Part shown: positions 52,614 through 62,236 of the stretch, piece after piece | Layout: each line of letters opens with the position of its first letter | How positions within the stretch are numbered: the first letter of the stretch is position 1 | Assembly (NCBI GenBank): GCA_038146785.1 | Contig: JAYQSI010000001.1 | Location: 1 to 64,000, forward strand | DNA: 64,000 bases | From: VMDJ01 sp038146785 | GTDB lineage: Bacteria; Pseudomonadota; Gammaproteobacteria; Chromatiales; Chromatiaceae | Direction: 5' to 3' | The notes under the pieces: generated by a model | Told to the model about the DNA's origin: nothing | Seen by the model: the letters and a program-made list of their open reading frames with translations, nothing else | Databases searched by the model: none | Translations under genes and position numbers: made by a program

Positions 52614-53477
52614 ATGAGCTGGTTTGAAAAGTTAATGCCGAGCCGTATTCGCACCGAAGTGGCGAGTAAAAAGGGTGTTCCTGAAGGTCTTTGGACCAAA
52701 TGTCCTAGCTGTGAAGCGGTACTCTATCGTAACGAGCTAGAGCGTAATGGCGATGTGTGTCCTAAATGTGATCACCACATGCGTATCAATGCTCGTCGTC
52801 GTTTGGATTTATTCCTCGATGAAGAAGGTCGTGTTGAGATCGCTGAGAATCTCGAGTCAGCAGATCCGCTGAAGTTCAAAGACAGCAAAAAATATCGCGA
52901 CCGTGTGGTTTCAGCACAAAAAGCGACTGGCGAAAAAGATGCCTTAATCGTGATGCGTGGCACCTTGCATAACAATCCTGTTGTCGCTGCAGCCTTCGAA
53001 TTCTCTTTCATGGGTGGTTCGATGGGTTCTGTGGTCGGTGAGCGTTTTGTTCGTGCAGTGAATGCAGCTTTAGAAAACAACTGTCCGCTGGTGTGTTTCG
53101 CGACCTCGGGCGGTGCGCGTATGCAAGAGTCGCTGTTCTCATTGATGCAGATGGCAAAAACCTCAGCAGCACTGAATCGTTTATCAAAGCGTGGCTTACC
53201 GTTTATTTCTGTTTTGACTGATCCAACTATGGGCGGTGTGTCCGCTAGCTTTGCGATGTTGGGTGATCTCAATGTGGCAGAGCCGAATGCATTGATTGGT
53301 TTTGCAGGTCCTCGTGTTATCGAGCAAACGGTTCGTGAAAAATTGCCTGAAGGCTTCCAGCGTTCAGAATTCCTCCTCGAGAAAGGTGCTATCGACATGA
53401 TCGTCGACCGTCGTGAGATGCGTGATCGTCTCAGCAACGTGTTGATGATGCTGATGCAAAAGCACAAGTCGGCATAA
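52614..53477 (+). CDS. accD: Acetyl-CoA carboxylase carboxyltransferase subunit beta
   Basis: 287 residues. Four-Cys zinc finger near the N-terminus (C30PSC33, C49PKC52), then the crotonase-like core: FSFMGGSMGSVVGERFVRA, FATSGGARMQESLFSLMQMAKTSAAL, TDPTMGGVSASFAMLGDLN, GFAGPRVIEQTVRE, LPEGFQRSEFLLEKGAID. Supplies malonyl-CoA for fatty acids together with AccA. A TATAAT at 52574-52579 may be a promoter element. Confidence 0.97.
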   Translation: MSWFEKLMPSRIRTEVASKKGVPEGLWTKCPSCEAVLYRNELERNGDVCPKCDHHMRINARRRLDLFLDEEGRVEIAENLESADPLKFKDSKKYRDRVVSAQKATGEKDALIVMRGTLHNNPVVAAAFEFSFMGGSMGSVVGERFVRAVNAALENNCPLVCFATSGGARMQESLFSLMQMAKTSAALNRLSKRGLPFISVLTDPTMGGVSASFAMLGDLNVAEPNALIGFAGPRVIEQTVREKLPEGFQRSEFLLEKGAIDMIVDRREMRDRLSNVLMMLMQKHKSA

Positions 53478-53478
53478 A

Positions 53479-54747
53479 GTGTCCGCTAAGTCGCTCGAGC
53501 AATGGCTCGATTGGCAACTCGAACTCCATACCAAAGAAATTGATCTTGGCCTCGATCGGGTGTCACGTGTGTGGCAAGCGATGGGTGCGCCCGCTATTGC
53601 TGATAAGGTAATTACCGTTGCCGGGACTAACGGCAAAGGATCAACCGTCGCCTTTTGTGAAGCGATTTATCACGCGGCGGGTTATCGCGTTGGGTGTTAT
53701 ACCTCGCCACATCTTCTGCGTTATAACGAACGCATTCGCTTAGATCATCAACTCGCTAGCGACGAACAAATCGTTTCTGCCTTTGAAGCGATTGATCAAG
53801 CCCGTGGCGAGATTCCCTTAACCTATTTTGAATTCGGCACCTTGGCAGCATTGTGGTTGATGGCGCAAAGCCGGATGGAGATCGCCATCTTAGAGGTGGG
53901 TTTAGGTGGTCGTTTAGATGCGGTGAATATCATCGATGCCGATGTCGCGGTGATCACCAGTATTGGCTTGGACCACATGGACTGGTTGGGTGATTCGATC
54001 GACAAGATTGGATTCGAAAAAGCTGGCGTGATGCGCAAAGGTCATCCTGCAGTGCTTGCGGCGAAAGACTTACCGTCGAGTGTTAAAGCGCATGCCGATA
54101 ACATTGGTGCGCCGACCTTTACGATGGGTGAGCAATATCACTTTGAACAAAGTGCAGGTGGTTGGAGTTGGCAGGGTCAAACCCGAGTCCGTCGCGCACT
54201 ACCTTTGCCAAGCATGCGCGGCAGTGTGCAACTTCAAAATGCAGCAGCAGCGTTACAGGTAGTTGAATTGCTCGAAGAGACTTTTCCGGTGGATCAAAAT
54301 GCTGCCAAAAGCGGTTTGATAGATGCCAAGGTCTTTGGTCGTTTCGATATCTATCAGCACAAGGCACGCTTTGTGGTCGATGTAGGACATAACCCAGAGG
54401 CGGTCGGTCATTTGGCGTCACATCTTGGTGATTTGTTTGTGCCCGGCAAAGTCCACGCGGTTGTCGGGATGCTGAAAGATAAATCGATTGCTGAAACGCT
54501 GGCGGTTATAGCTCCTCGGATAGAACAATGGCACTTGCTCGATCTGAGTGATAACCCACGGGGCGCAAGTGCTGAGCGTCTTGCGGAATGTTTACCGGCA
54601 GAAGTGGATAAACAGACCTATGCATCAGCTAAAGATGCCTTGGATACGCTTGATGCCGAGCTGAGCAGCGATGATTTGGTGGTGGTGTTTGGCTCCTTCG
54701 TGACCGTGGGTGCGACACTGGAATGGTTAGGCGAAATGCCCACCTAA
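53479..54747 (+). CDS. folC: Bifunctional folylpolyglutamate synthase/dihydrofolate synthase
   Basis: 422 residues. P-loop TVAGTNGKGSTVAF, YTSPHLLRYNERIR, EVGLGGRLDAVNIIDADVAVITSIGLDHMDWLG, KAGVMRKGHPAVL, VDVGHNPEAVGHLA. Adds glutamates to folates. GTG start 1 bp after the accD stop. Confidence 0.95.
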   Translation: MSAKSLEQWLDWQLELHTKEIDLGLDRVSRVWQAMGAPAIADKVITVAGTNGKGSTVAFCEAIYHAAGYRVGCYTSPHLLRYNERIRLDHQLASDEQIVSAFEAIDQARGEIPLTYFEFGTLAALWLMAQSRMEIAILEVGLGGRLDAVNIIDADVAVITSIGLDHMDWLGDSIDKIGFEKAGVMRKGHPAVLAAKDLPSSVKAHADNIGAPTFTMGEQYHFEQSAGGWSWQGQTRVRRALPLPSMRGSVQLQNAAAALQVVELLEETFPVDQNAAKSGLIDAKVFGRFDIYQHKARFVVDVGHNPEAVGHLASHLGDLFVPGKVHAVVGMLKDKSIAETLAVIAPRIEQWHLLDLSDNPRGASAERLAECLPAEVDKQTYASAKDALDTLDAELSSDDLVVVFGSFVTVGATLEWLGEMPT

Positions 54748-54788
54748 TCTGGGTATACTTGAGCCATCAAATAGAAGGGTAGATCACT

Positions 54789-55301
54789 GTGGATCAAACA
54801 CTTAAACAACGTCTTGTCGGTGCAGCGGTTTTGGCTGCTCTCGTGGTGATTTTTGTGCCGATGTTGGTCGGTGATCCTGATGAGCATGTGATCGAAAAGC
54901 CGGTGATTGCTGAGCCAGCCAAAATCGAACCCTTTGCTTCTGAGTTGTTGTCTCAAGAAGTGGTGATTCCTGAGCGCAGCAAGCCAGCTGAAGTTGATCT
55001 GACAGAACCTAAAGCAACTACAACCGAGGCAAAGCCGGTTGTGGAGCGCCCCAAAGTGGGTATCGAGGCATGGGTTGTGCAAGTGGGTAAGTTCTCGAAT
55101 CGTGAGAATGCGCAGAAGCTTGTCGCGAGCTTGCGAAAAGCGGATATGCAGACGCCAGATCCCGAGGAAGAGACCATTGCCGGTAAGACGTCATACCGCG
55201 TGATCGTGGGCCCATTCCTAAAGAAAACGCGTGCTGAAGGTCTCGTCGAAGAGATTCGTAAAATCTCTGGTACCAAGGCATTTGTCACTAGTTTTCAATA
55301 G
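54789..55301 (+). CDS. SPOR-domain membrane protein (DedD-like)
   Basis: 170 residues. N-terminal membrane helix (LVGAAVLAALVVIFVPMLVG), proline/acid-rich linker, and C-terminal SPOR domain (about 92-168: AWVVQVGKFSNRENAQKLVASLRK ... YRVIVGPFLKKTRAEGLVEEI), which binds denuded septal peptidoglycan. Position between folC and cvpA is that of DedD. GTG start at 54789. Confidence 0.9.
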   Translation: MDQTLKQRLVGAAVLAALVVIFVPMLVGDPDEHVIEKPVIAEPAKIEPFASELLSQEVVIPERSKPAEVDLTEPKATTTEAKPVVERPKVGIEAWVVQVGKFSNRENAQKLVASLRKADMQTPDPEEETIAGKTSYRVIVGPFLKKTRAEGLVEEIRKISGTKAFVTSFQ

Positions 55302-55376
55302 GGCATTTAGCCCTTCGCACGGCGCCAAGCTCTGATAAGATTGCGCCTTTCTTCATGAACCATTAGGAACTGCTCG

Positions 55377-55898
55377 ATGCCTTGGCTCGATTACGCGCTG
55401 ATCGCCATCTTGGTCGTTTCAACTCTGATCAGTCTTGCTCGTGGCTTTGTCCGCGAAGCTTTCTCATTAGCTATCTGGATTGTGGCTTTTTGGATTGCAT
55501 GGACCTTTTTCCGCGAGCTAGCGTTTCAATTCGAATCCTATGTCGATTCGCCAACCGTTCGTTTAGGTGTGTCGTTTGCGCTCTTGATGATCGCAGCGCT
55601 GTTAATCGGCGGCATGGTTAACTATCTCTTAATCCAACTCATTGAAAAAACTGGCATGAGCGGCACTGATCGCTTCATCGGCATGATCTTTGGTGTTGCG
55701 CGCGGTGTGTTGGTGATTTCGGTTTTGGTGTTGTTGTCAGGACTGACAACCTTGCCTAAAGAAGCTTTTTGGACGGAGTCTCAACTGATTCCTTATTTCC
55801 AAGAAATTGCTTTTTGGTTACGTGATTTATTACCGCAAGAGTACGCGGAGTATTTTCGATACACAGCCGTTGAATCATCCTTGAGGGAGATCGCCTAA
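55377..55898 (+). CDS. cvpA: CvpA-family inner membrane protein
   Basis: 173 residues, four hydrophobic segments, family motifs WLDYALIAILVVSTLISLARGFVREAFSL and SGTDRFIGMIFGVARGVLVISVLV. Needed in E. coli for colicin V production and purine-gene context; the biochemical role is unclear. 1 bp before purF. Confidence 0.93.
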   Translation: MPWLDYALIAILVVSTLISLARGFVREAFSLAIWIVAFWIAWTFFRELAFQFESYVDSPTVRLGVSFALLMIAALLIGGMVNYLLIQLIEKTGMSGTDRFIGMIFGVARGVLVISVLVLLSGLTTLPKEAFWTESQLIPYFQEIAFWLRDLLPQEYAEYFRYTAVESSLREIA

Positions 55899-55899
55899 G

Positions 55900-57420
55900 A
55901 TGTGTGGCATCGTTGGCATTGTTAGCAACCAACCCGTTAACCAAGAGCTCTACGATGCCTTGCTCGTTTTGCAGCACCGCGGCCAAGATGCAGCGGGTAT
56001 TGTGACTTGCGAAGGTGATCGTCTTAACTTACGTAAAGATAATGGCTTGGCGCGTGACGTATTTGATACCAAACACATGCTTAAGTTACGCGGCAATATG
56101 GGTATCGCACACGTGCGTTATCCAACCGCCGGTAGCAGCTCATCTGCTGAAGCGCAGCCTTTTTATGTGAATTCGCCTTACGGCATTACCTTGGCGCACA
56201 ACGGTAACCTGACCAACTCGAAAGAGATTGAGAAAGAGTTGTTTGCGCAAGATCGTCGCCATATCAATACCGACTCTGACTCAGAAATTTTGTTGAATGT
56301 GTTTGCGCACGAGCTCGATGAGCAAGTGCAATCACTGACCATTGAGCCGGATGATGTTTTCCGTGCTGTTGAGAAAGTGCATAAGCGTTGTCGTGGTGGC
56401 TATGCTGCTGTGGCGATGATTCCTGGTTTTGGCGTGATTGCCTTCCGTGATCCAAATGGTATTCGTCCAGCTGTCTTTGGTACCCGTGAGTCTGCAGATG
56501 GTCATCCAGAGTTGATGGTGGCATCGGAGAGTGTGGCGCTCGATACGCTTGGCTTTACCCGTGTGCGTGATATCGAGCCAGGTGAGGCAGTAATCTTCAC
56601 CATGGATGGACGTTTGTTCCACAAGCAGTGCGCTGAGAATCCTCTGCGTTCACCATGCTTATTTGAATTTGTGTACTTTGCACGTCCTGACTCGATCATC
56701 GATGACATCTTTGTGCATAAAGCGCGTTTGCGTATGGGTCAGATGCTGGCCAAGAAGATTCAGCGTGAGATGGCGGGCGAGCAGATCGATGCCATTATTC
56801 CGATCCCAGATACCAGTCGTACCTCTGCGATGGCGCTAGCGGAAGAGATCGGCGTTCGTTATGCCGAAGGCTTTATCAAAAACCGCTATATCGGCCGCAC
56901 CTTTATCATGCCGGGTCAAACCACGCGTAAAAAGTCGGTGCGCCAAAAGCTCAATCCAATTGATATCGAGTTCAAAGGTAAAAACGTTTTACTCGTCGAT
57001 GACTCGATTGTTCGCGGTACAACTTCACGTCAAATCGTTCAGATGGCGCGTGATGCTGGCGCTAAGAAAGTCTTCTTTGCCTCTGCTGCACCTGCAGTGC
57101 GTTATCCGAATGTCTACGGTATCGATATGCCTGCCGCCAAAGAGCTAATCGCACATGGCAGAACCGATGATCAGGTGGGTGAGTGGATTGGTGCGGATCG
57201 TTTGATCTATCAAGACCTCGAAGACCTGATTGAAGCGGTACAGAAGAAAGGCAAGGCCTATGTTGATCGCTTTGATACGTCGGTGTTTGATAGTGATTAT
57301 GTGACCGGCGATGTCACGCCAGAATATTTACAGGCGCTAGAAGATGCCCGTAATGACGATGCAAAATCACAGCGTGAGTCATCAAGCCGAATCAATATTG
57401 TCGGCTTACATAACGATTAA
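55900..57420 (+). CDS. purF: Amidophosphoribosyltransferase
   Basis: 506 residues. Class II glutamine amidotransferase with nucleophile Cys2 (MCGIVGIV, no propeptide), LQHRGQDAAGI, IAHVRYPTAGSS, THNGNL-like LAHNGNLTN, and the PRPP loop VLLVDDSIVRGTTSRQIVQMAR. First step of purine synthesis. The stop overlaps the convergent metal-binding gene by 4 bp (TTAA). Confidence 0.98.
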   Translation: MCGIVGIVSNQPVNQELYDALLVLQHRGQDAAGIVTCEGDRLNLRKDNGLARDVFDTKHMLKLRGNMGIAHVRYPTAGSSSSAEAQPFYVNSPYGITLAHNGNLTNSKEIEKELFAQDRRHINTDSDSEILLNVFAHELDEQVQSLTIEPDDVFRAVEKVHKRCRGGYAAVAMIPGFGVIAFRDPNGIRPAVFGTRESADGHPELMVASESVALDTLGFTRVRDIEPGEAVIFTMDGRLFHKQCAENPLRSPCLFEFVYFARPDSIIDDIFVHKARLRMGQMLAKKIQREMAGEQIDAIIPIPDTSRTSAMALAEEIGVRYAEGFIKNRYIGRTFIMPGQTTRKKSVRQKLNPIDIEFKGKNVLLVDDSIVRGTTSRQIVQMARDAGAKKVFFASAAPAVRYPNVYGIDMPAAKELIAHGRTDDQVGEWIGADRLIYQDLEDLIEAVQKKGKAYVDRFDTSVFDSDYVTGDVTPEYLQALEDARNDDAKSQRESSSRINIVGLHND

Positions 57421-57698
57421 TCGTCTGAGCTAACTTTTCCGATCGCGCAGCTGACAAAGCTTTTGGCTTTTGCAGCTGCCGCTTTCATCCCTTCGACGCT
57501 ACCGCTTTCTGGGTAACCCATCTTTAAAAGATGCGCAGCAATGGCATCGCGATCAAGATTCTCACCGTCGATCGATACCATGCCGTTTTCGACATCGATC
57601 TCTACCGTTGAGACGCCAGCTTCATCCATCAGGCCTTTTTTAATGCTGTTAGCGCATCCGCCGCACTTAATATTTTCGACTTGGATTGAAAGACTCAT
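57417..57698 (-). CDS. Heavy-metal-associated (HMA) domain protein with C-terminal extension
   Basis: 93 residues from ATG 57698 (MSLSIQVENIKCGGCANSIKKGL), preceded by GAGGTA. HMA fold with a CGGC metal site where CopZ-type chaperones have CxxC; residues 1-65 form the domain. A short tail (VEGMKAAAAKAKSFVSCAIGKVSSDD) adds one more Cys. Likely binds Cu(I) or another soft metal. It lies 8 bp behind the cytochrome-like gene, in one operon. Confidence 0.8.
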   Translation of the reverse strand: MSLSIQVENIKCGGCANSIKKGLMDEAGVSTVEIDVENGMVSIDGENLDRDAIAAHLLKMGYPESGSVEGMKAAAAKAKSFVSCAIGKVSSDD

Positions 57699-57706
57699 CT
57701 TGTACC

Positions 57707-58198
57707 TCAATGGGAAAGGGGTGCTAAACGGAACTGATCGTGGCAAGCGACACAGGCGTTGGTAACCTTATGCAGCTGAGTAAACACAGGCTTCAGATCA
57801 TTACTGACCGAAACATTTCTTAAGCTTAAGGATAGATCATTTGCGGCTTTGTGCATGCTGGCGCCAAGCTGACGCATTTCTGCGGGCATAAAGTGCGCTG
57901 CATGATTTCCATGCTCACCGTGTTGATGGCCTTGTCCGAGCCCTTTTTCTGCGGCATCAGCTGCGGCTTCGTAATTTTCTTCGGCAAGAAACCCTTGAAT
58001 CTGGTTTATGGCTCGAAGGTGGTCACGCATTGACTTTAAGGTCGCGTGATAAGCCGGCGCCGGAAACTCGACTAATTGACGCTCATCAGTACCCGCAGCA
58101 TGTCCATGGTGTTTCATCATCATCGCATGATGATCCATCTCGGCAATGGCAAATGCCGAGAAAAGGCTGAGGGATAAGAAAGTGGTTATTTTTCGCAT
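57707..58198 (-). CDS. Periplasmic His-rich protein with a C-terminal CXXCH heme motif (cytochrome c'-like)
   Basis: 163 residues from ATG 58198 (signal peptide MRKITTFLSLSLFSAFAIA). The mature N-terminus is His/Met-rich (EMDHHAMMMKHHGHAAG), a possible metal site, with a further His cluster (HQHGEHGNHAAHF). Helical middle (MRDHLRAINQIQGFLAEENYEAAADAAEKG) and a single heme-binding motif near the C-terminus (VTNACVACHDQF), the arrangement of the four-helix cytochrome c' class. Exact family not identified. Together with the HMA gene behind it this suggests copper or redox stress handling, which is inference. Confidence 0.75.
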   Translation of the reverse strand: MRKITTFLSLSLFSAFAIAEMDHHAMMMKHHGHAAGTDERQLVEFPAPAYHATLKSMRDHLRAINQIQGFLAEENYEAAADAAEKGLGQGHQHGEHGNHAAHFMPAEMRQLGASMHKAANDLSLSLRNVSVSNDLKPVFTQLHKVTNACVACHDQFRLAPLSH

Positions 58199-58292
58199 GT
58201 TTAGTCGGAATTCCTGCTGAATCAGCATAAGATAGGGCCTAATAAAGAGAGAGTGTTAGTGTTTTCTCTCATCAAGTAGTTTAAGAGTCATC

Positions 58293-59480
58293 ATGAGCAA
58301 TAACAAAGACTGGGATTTAGAAACACAAGCGATTCGTACAGGTCACGCGCGTTCTCCTGAAATGGAGCACTCGGAGCCTATCTATGCGACATCGAGTTTT
58401 TGTTTTCGTTCCGCTCAAGAGGCTGCGGCACGTTTTGCTGGCGATGAGCCGGGCAATATCTATGCGCGCTTTACCAATCCCACCACGCGAGCATTCGAGC
58501 AACGCCTTGCGGCAATGGAAGGCGCAGAGGCTTGTGTTGCAACCGCTTCGGGTATGTCAGCGATCTTAGCGACCTGCTTATCGCTAATGCAGCATGGTGA
58601 TCACATTGTCAGTTCACGCAGTATTTTTGGTAGTACCACAGTGCTATTTGATAAGTACCTTGTGCGCTCTGGTATTCAAACAAGCTATGCCGATCAGTCA
58701 GATGTGGACAGTTGGCGCGCGGCTATCACGCCACAAACCAAGTTGTTGTTTGTTGAAACGCCATCTAATCCGTTAACCACTTTATGTGACATACAAGCGC
58801 TTGCGGATTTAGCGCATGAGCATGATTGTTTGTTAGTGGTAGATAACTGTTTCTGTACACCGGCTTTGCAAAAGCCTTTAGAGCTTGGCGCGGATATCGT
58901 GATCCATTCGGCGACCAAATACCTTGATGGTCAAGGTCGCGCCTTGGGTGGTGCTGTCTGTGGTAGCCAGAAATTAGTCGGCGAAGAGGTGTTTGGTTTC
59001 TTGCGCACGGCTGGTCCGACAATGGCGCCGTTTAATGCATGGATCTTTCTCAAAGGGCTTGAGACCTTATCGCTACGCATGAAGGCGCACTCAGCGTCAG
59101 CGCTTGAGCTTGCTCAGTGGCTAGAAGCTCATCCATCCATCGAAAGAGTGTACTACCCAGGATTGCCATCACATCCGCAGCATGAGCTTGCTCAGCGTCA
59201 GCAGAAAACAGGCGGCGGTATCGTTGCCTTTGAAGTGAAAGGTGGCAAAGATGCCGCTTGGTCGGTGATCGATGCGACGCAGATGCTCTCGATTACTGCC
59301 AATCTTGGTGATGCGAAAACCACGATTACCCATCCAGCGACCACCACGCATGGTCGTTTGACTGATGAGCAGCGGGAAAAAGCGGGTATTCAGCAGAACT
59401 TGGTCCGCGTGGCTGTGGGTCTTGAGTCTATTGAAGACATCAAAGCAGACCTGGCTTTGGGGCTAGATCGCCTGAAATAA
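58293..59480 (+). CDS. metZ: O-succinylhomoserine sulfhydrylase
   Basis: 395 residues, Cys/Met-metabolism PLP family. YARFTNPTTRAFEQRLAAMEGAEACVATASGMSAI, VETPSNPLTTLCDI, VVDNCFCTPALQKPLELGADIVIHSATKYLDGQGR (PLP lysine K209), NLGDAKTTITHPATTTH. The FCTPALQKPL and GQGR segments and the position next to purF favour MetZ, which makes homocysteine directly from O-succinylhomoserine and sulfide, over MetB. Confidence 0.92.
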   Translation: MSNNKDWDLETQAIRTGHARSPEMEHSEPIYATSSFCFRSAQEAAARFAGDEPGNIYARFTNPTTRAFEQRLAAMEGAEACVATASGMSAILATCLSLMQHGDHIVSSRSIFGSTTVLFDKYLVRSGIQTSYADQSDVDSWRAAITPQTKLLFVETPSNPLTTLCDIQALADLAHEHDCLLVVDNCFCTPALQKPLELGADIVIHSATKYLDGQGRALGGAVCGSQKLVGEEVFGFLRTAGPTMAPFNAWIFLKGLETLSLRMKAHSASALELAQWLEAHPSIERVYYPGLPSHPQHELAQRQQKTGGGIVAFEVKGGKDAAWSVIDATQMLSITANLGDAKTTITHPATTTHGRLTDEQREKAGIQQNLVRVAVGLESIEDIKADLALGLDRLK

Positions 59481-59514
59481 GGCGGAATAAGGGTTTCGGG
59501 GTCGCTCGAAACAT

Positions 59515-59532
59515 GAAAAATATTAATTTTTC
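59515..59532. repeat. Perfect AT inverted repeat behind metZ
   Basis: GAAAAAT (59515-59521), ATTA, ATTTTTC (59526-59532). Lies in the metZ-acnB gap (59481-59616). A second small hairpin CTGCGC/GCGCAG (59558-59563 / 59571-59576) follows. Role not known; weak terminator or protein-binding site are options. Confidence 0.4.
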
Positions 59533-59616
59533 CAGGACTTGCGCCTTTGTTAAGGTGCTGCGCACTTGTGGCGCAGTCTGACTGTGCCTGCCAGAAAATC
59601 AGCTAAAGGATTGATT

Positions 59617-62220
59617 ATGTTAGAAGCTTATCGCGCTCACGTTGCAGAACGTGCTGAACAAGGTGTACCACCGCTGCCATTGTCGGCTGATCAGGTTAAC
59701 GGCCTGGTTGAATTGCTGAAAAACCCACCAGCAGGTGAAGAAGATGCCTTGATGGATCTGTTGATCAATCGCGTTCCACCAGGTGTTGATGATGCAGCTT
59801 ACGTAAAAGCCGCTTTCTTGGCCGCAGTGGCAAAGGGTGAAGCATCGTCTCCTTTAGTGAATAAAGAGAAAGCCGTTGAGTTGTTAGGCACCATGTTAGG
59901 TGGTTACAACATTCAGCCAATGATTGATTTGTTGGATGATGCTGATCTTGGTGGTTTAGCGGCAGAGCAGCTGAAATACACCTTGTTGATGTTTGATGCA
60001 TTCCACGATGTGAATGAGAAAGCAAAAGCGGGTAACGCGAATGCAAAAGCTGTGGTTGAGTCATGGGCGAATGCTGAATGGTTCACCCGTAAAGCGGATG
60101 TGCCAGCGGAAATTAAGCTGACCGTTTTCAAAGTGACTGGTGAAACCAACACCGACGATTTGTCGCCTGCACAAGATGCATGGTCACGTCCTGATATCCC
60201 TGTTCACGCGCTCGCTATGTTGAAGATGGAGCGTGAGGGTATCGTTCCTGATGACAATGGAAAGACAGGTCCAATCAATCTAATTGAAGAGCTGAAAGGA
60301 AAGGGCAATCCACTGGTTTATGTGGGTGACGTTGTTGGTACCGGTTCTTCTCGTAAGTCAGCGACTAACTCAGTGCTATGGCACATGGGTGATGACATTC
60401 CTTTCGTACCTAACAAGCGCTCAGGTGGTGTTGTGTTGGGCGGCAAGATCGCGCCGATCTTCTTCAACACGGTTGAAGACTCAGGTGCATTGCCAATTGA
60501 ATGTCCTGTTGAGCAAATGAACATGGGCGATGTGATCACGGTTAAGCCTTATGAGGGTGTGGTCACTAACGAAGCCGGTGAGGTGATCTCTGAGTTCTCA
60601 CTGAAGACCGATGTTATTTTGGACGAAGTGAAAGCGGGTGGTCGTATCCCATTGATCATCGGTCGTTCATTGACTGAAAAAGCGCGTGAAGCATTAGGTC
60701 TTGATGCGACTGATACGTTCCGTCGTCCTGTTGATCCTGCAGATACAGGCAAGGGCTTTACCTTGGCGCAGAAGATGGTCGGTAAGGCATGTGGCGTAGA
60801 CGGTATTCGTCCAGGTACTTACTGCGAGCCACGTATGGGCACAGTCGGTTCACAAGACACCACAGGTCCAATGACCCGTGATGAGTTGAAAGAGTTGGCG
60901 TGTTTGGGCTTCTCTGCAGACTTGGTGATGCAGAGCTTCTGTCACACAGCGGCTTATCCAAAGCCTGTTGATATCAATACACAGCACACTTTGCCTGAGT
61001 TCATTCAAAACCGTGGTGGTGTGTCTTTACGTCCAGGTGATGGTGTTATCCATAGCTGGTTGAACCGTATGTTGTTGCCAGATCAAGTTGGTACTGGTGG
61101 TGACTCACATACCCGTTTCCCATTGGGTATTTCATTCCCTGCAGGTTCTGGCTTAGTCGCATTCGGCGCGGCATTAGGTGTTATGCCATTGGATATGCCT
61201 GAGTCAGTACTGGTTAAGTTCAGTGGTGAAATGCAGCCAGGTATCACCTTGCGTGACTTGGTTAACGCGATTCCACATGCAGCGCTGAAGCGTGGTTTGT
61301 TGACTGTTGAGAAGCGCGGCAAAAAGAACTGCTACAACGGCCGCATCTTGGAGATCCAAGGTCTGCCTAATCTGACTGTTGAGCAAGCGTTTGAGTTATC
61401 AGATGCATCAGCAGAGCGTTCAGCAGCGGGTTGTACCATCGATCTTTCAGAAGAGTCAGTGGCTGAATACTTGCGTTCAAACATCATTATGTTGCGTTGG
61501 ATGATCGAGAATGGCTACGAAGATGCTCGTACCCTTGAGCGTCGCGCACGTGCAATGGAAGAGTGGCTAGAGAATCCAGTGTTGATGCGTGCAGATGCCG
61601 ATGCGGAATACGCTGAGGTAATCGAGATCAACATGTCTGAGATCAAAGAGCCATTATTGGCATGTCCAAACGATCCAGACGATGTGAAGACCTTGTCAGA
61701 AGTGGCAGGCGACAAGATTGATGAGGTCTTCATCGGTTCTTGTATGACCAACATTGGTCACTTCCGTGCAGCGGGTAAATTGTTGCAAGCGGCGGGTAAT
61801 ACCTTGCCAACACGTTTGTGGATTGCACCACCAACCAAGATGGACGAGCAGCAATTGATGGAAGAGGGTTACTTCAACATCTACGCGCAAGCTGGTGCAC
61901 GTACTGAGATGCCAGGTTGTTCGTTGTGTATGGGTAACCAAGCACGTATTGCGGCAAACTCAACAGCAGTATCAACCTCAACGCGTAACTTCCCGAACCG
62001 TTTAGGTCAGGGTGCTAACGTGTACTTGTCATCAGCTGAGCTCGCTTCGATTGCAGCGATCATGGGTAAGCTACCGACAGTTGCTGAGTACATGGAGTAC
62101 GCAACTAAGATCGATAGCATGGCGCCTGAGATCTACCGCTACCTCAACTTCGACAAAATGCCGGAGTACGTTGAGTCTGCGGATAAGGCACAAGAGATTA
62201 TCGTTAAGTTAGCGATCTAA
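59617..62220 (+). CDS. acnB: Aconitate hydratase B
   Basis: 867 residues from ATG 59617 (MLEAYRAHVAERAEQGVPPLPL), which has AAAGGA upstream; the open frame extends 51 bp further without family sequence. AcnB order: helical HEAT-like domain, swivel domain (TNTDDLSPAQDAWSRPDIPVHALAMLK, GTGSSRKSATNSVLWH), then the Fe-S catalytic domain (VGTGGDSHTRFPLGISFPAGSG, FIGSCMTNIGHFRAAGK, MPGCSLCMGNQARI). TCA and glyoxylate cycle enzyme (citrate/isocitrate), also 2-methylaconitate hydration in some bacteria. Confidence 0.98.
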   Translation: MLEAYRAHVAERAEQGVPPLPLSADQVNGLVELLKNPPAGEEDALMDLLINRVPPGVDDAAYVKAAFLAAVAKGEASSPLVNKEKAVELLGTMLGGYNIQPMIDLLDDADLGGLAAEQLKYTLLMFDAFHDVNEKAKAGNANAKAVVESWANAEWFTRKADVPAEIKLTVFKVTGETNTDDLSPAQDAWSRPDIPVHALAMLKMEREGIVPDDNGKTGPINLIEELKGKGNPLVYVGDVVGTGSSRKSATNSVLWHMGDDIPFVPNKRSGGVVLGGKIAPIFFNTVEDSGALPIECPVEQMNMGDVITVKPYEGVVTNEAGEVISEFSLKTDVILDEVKAGGRIPLIIGRSLTEKAREALGLDATDTFRRPVDPADTGKGFTLAQKMVGKACGVDGIRPGTYCEPRMGTVGSQDTTGPMTRDELKELACLGFSADLVMQSFCHTAAYPKPVDINTQHTLPEFIQNRGGVSLRPGDGVIHSWLNRMLLPDQVGTGGDSHTRFPLGISFPAGSGLVAFGAALGVMPLDMPESVLVKFSGEMQPGITLRDLVNAIPHAALKRGLLTVEKRGKKNCYNGRILEIQGLPNLTVEQAFELSDASAERSAAGCTIDLSEESVAEYLRSNIIMLRWMIENGYEDARTLERRARAMEEWLENPVLMRADADAEYAEVIEINMSEIKEPLLACPNDPDDVKTLSEVAGDKIDEVFIGSCMTNIGHFRAAGKLLQAAGNTLPTRLWIAPPTKMDEQQLMEEGYFNIYAQAGARTEMPGCSLCMGNQARIAANSTAVSTSTRNFPNRLGQGANVYLSSAELASIAAIMGKLPTVAEYMEYATKIDSMAPEIYRYLNFDKMPEYVESADKAQEIIVKLAI

Positions 62221-62236
62221 TCTTCGCCAAACGAAG

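Noticed and set aside
52772..53467. 231-codon open frame antisense to accD
   Set aside because: Long but fully inside accD; the Ser/Arg-rich translation is typical of an antisense shadow of a conserved gene.
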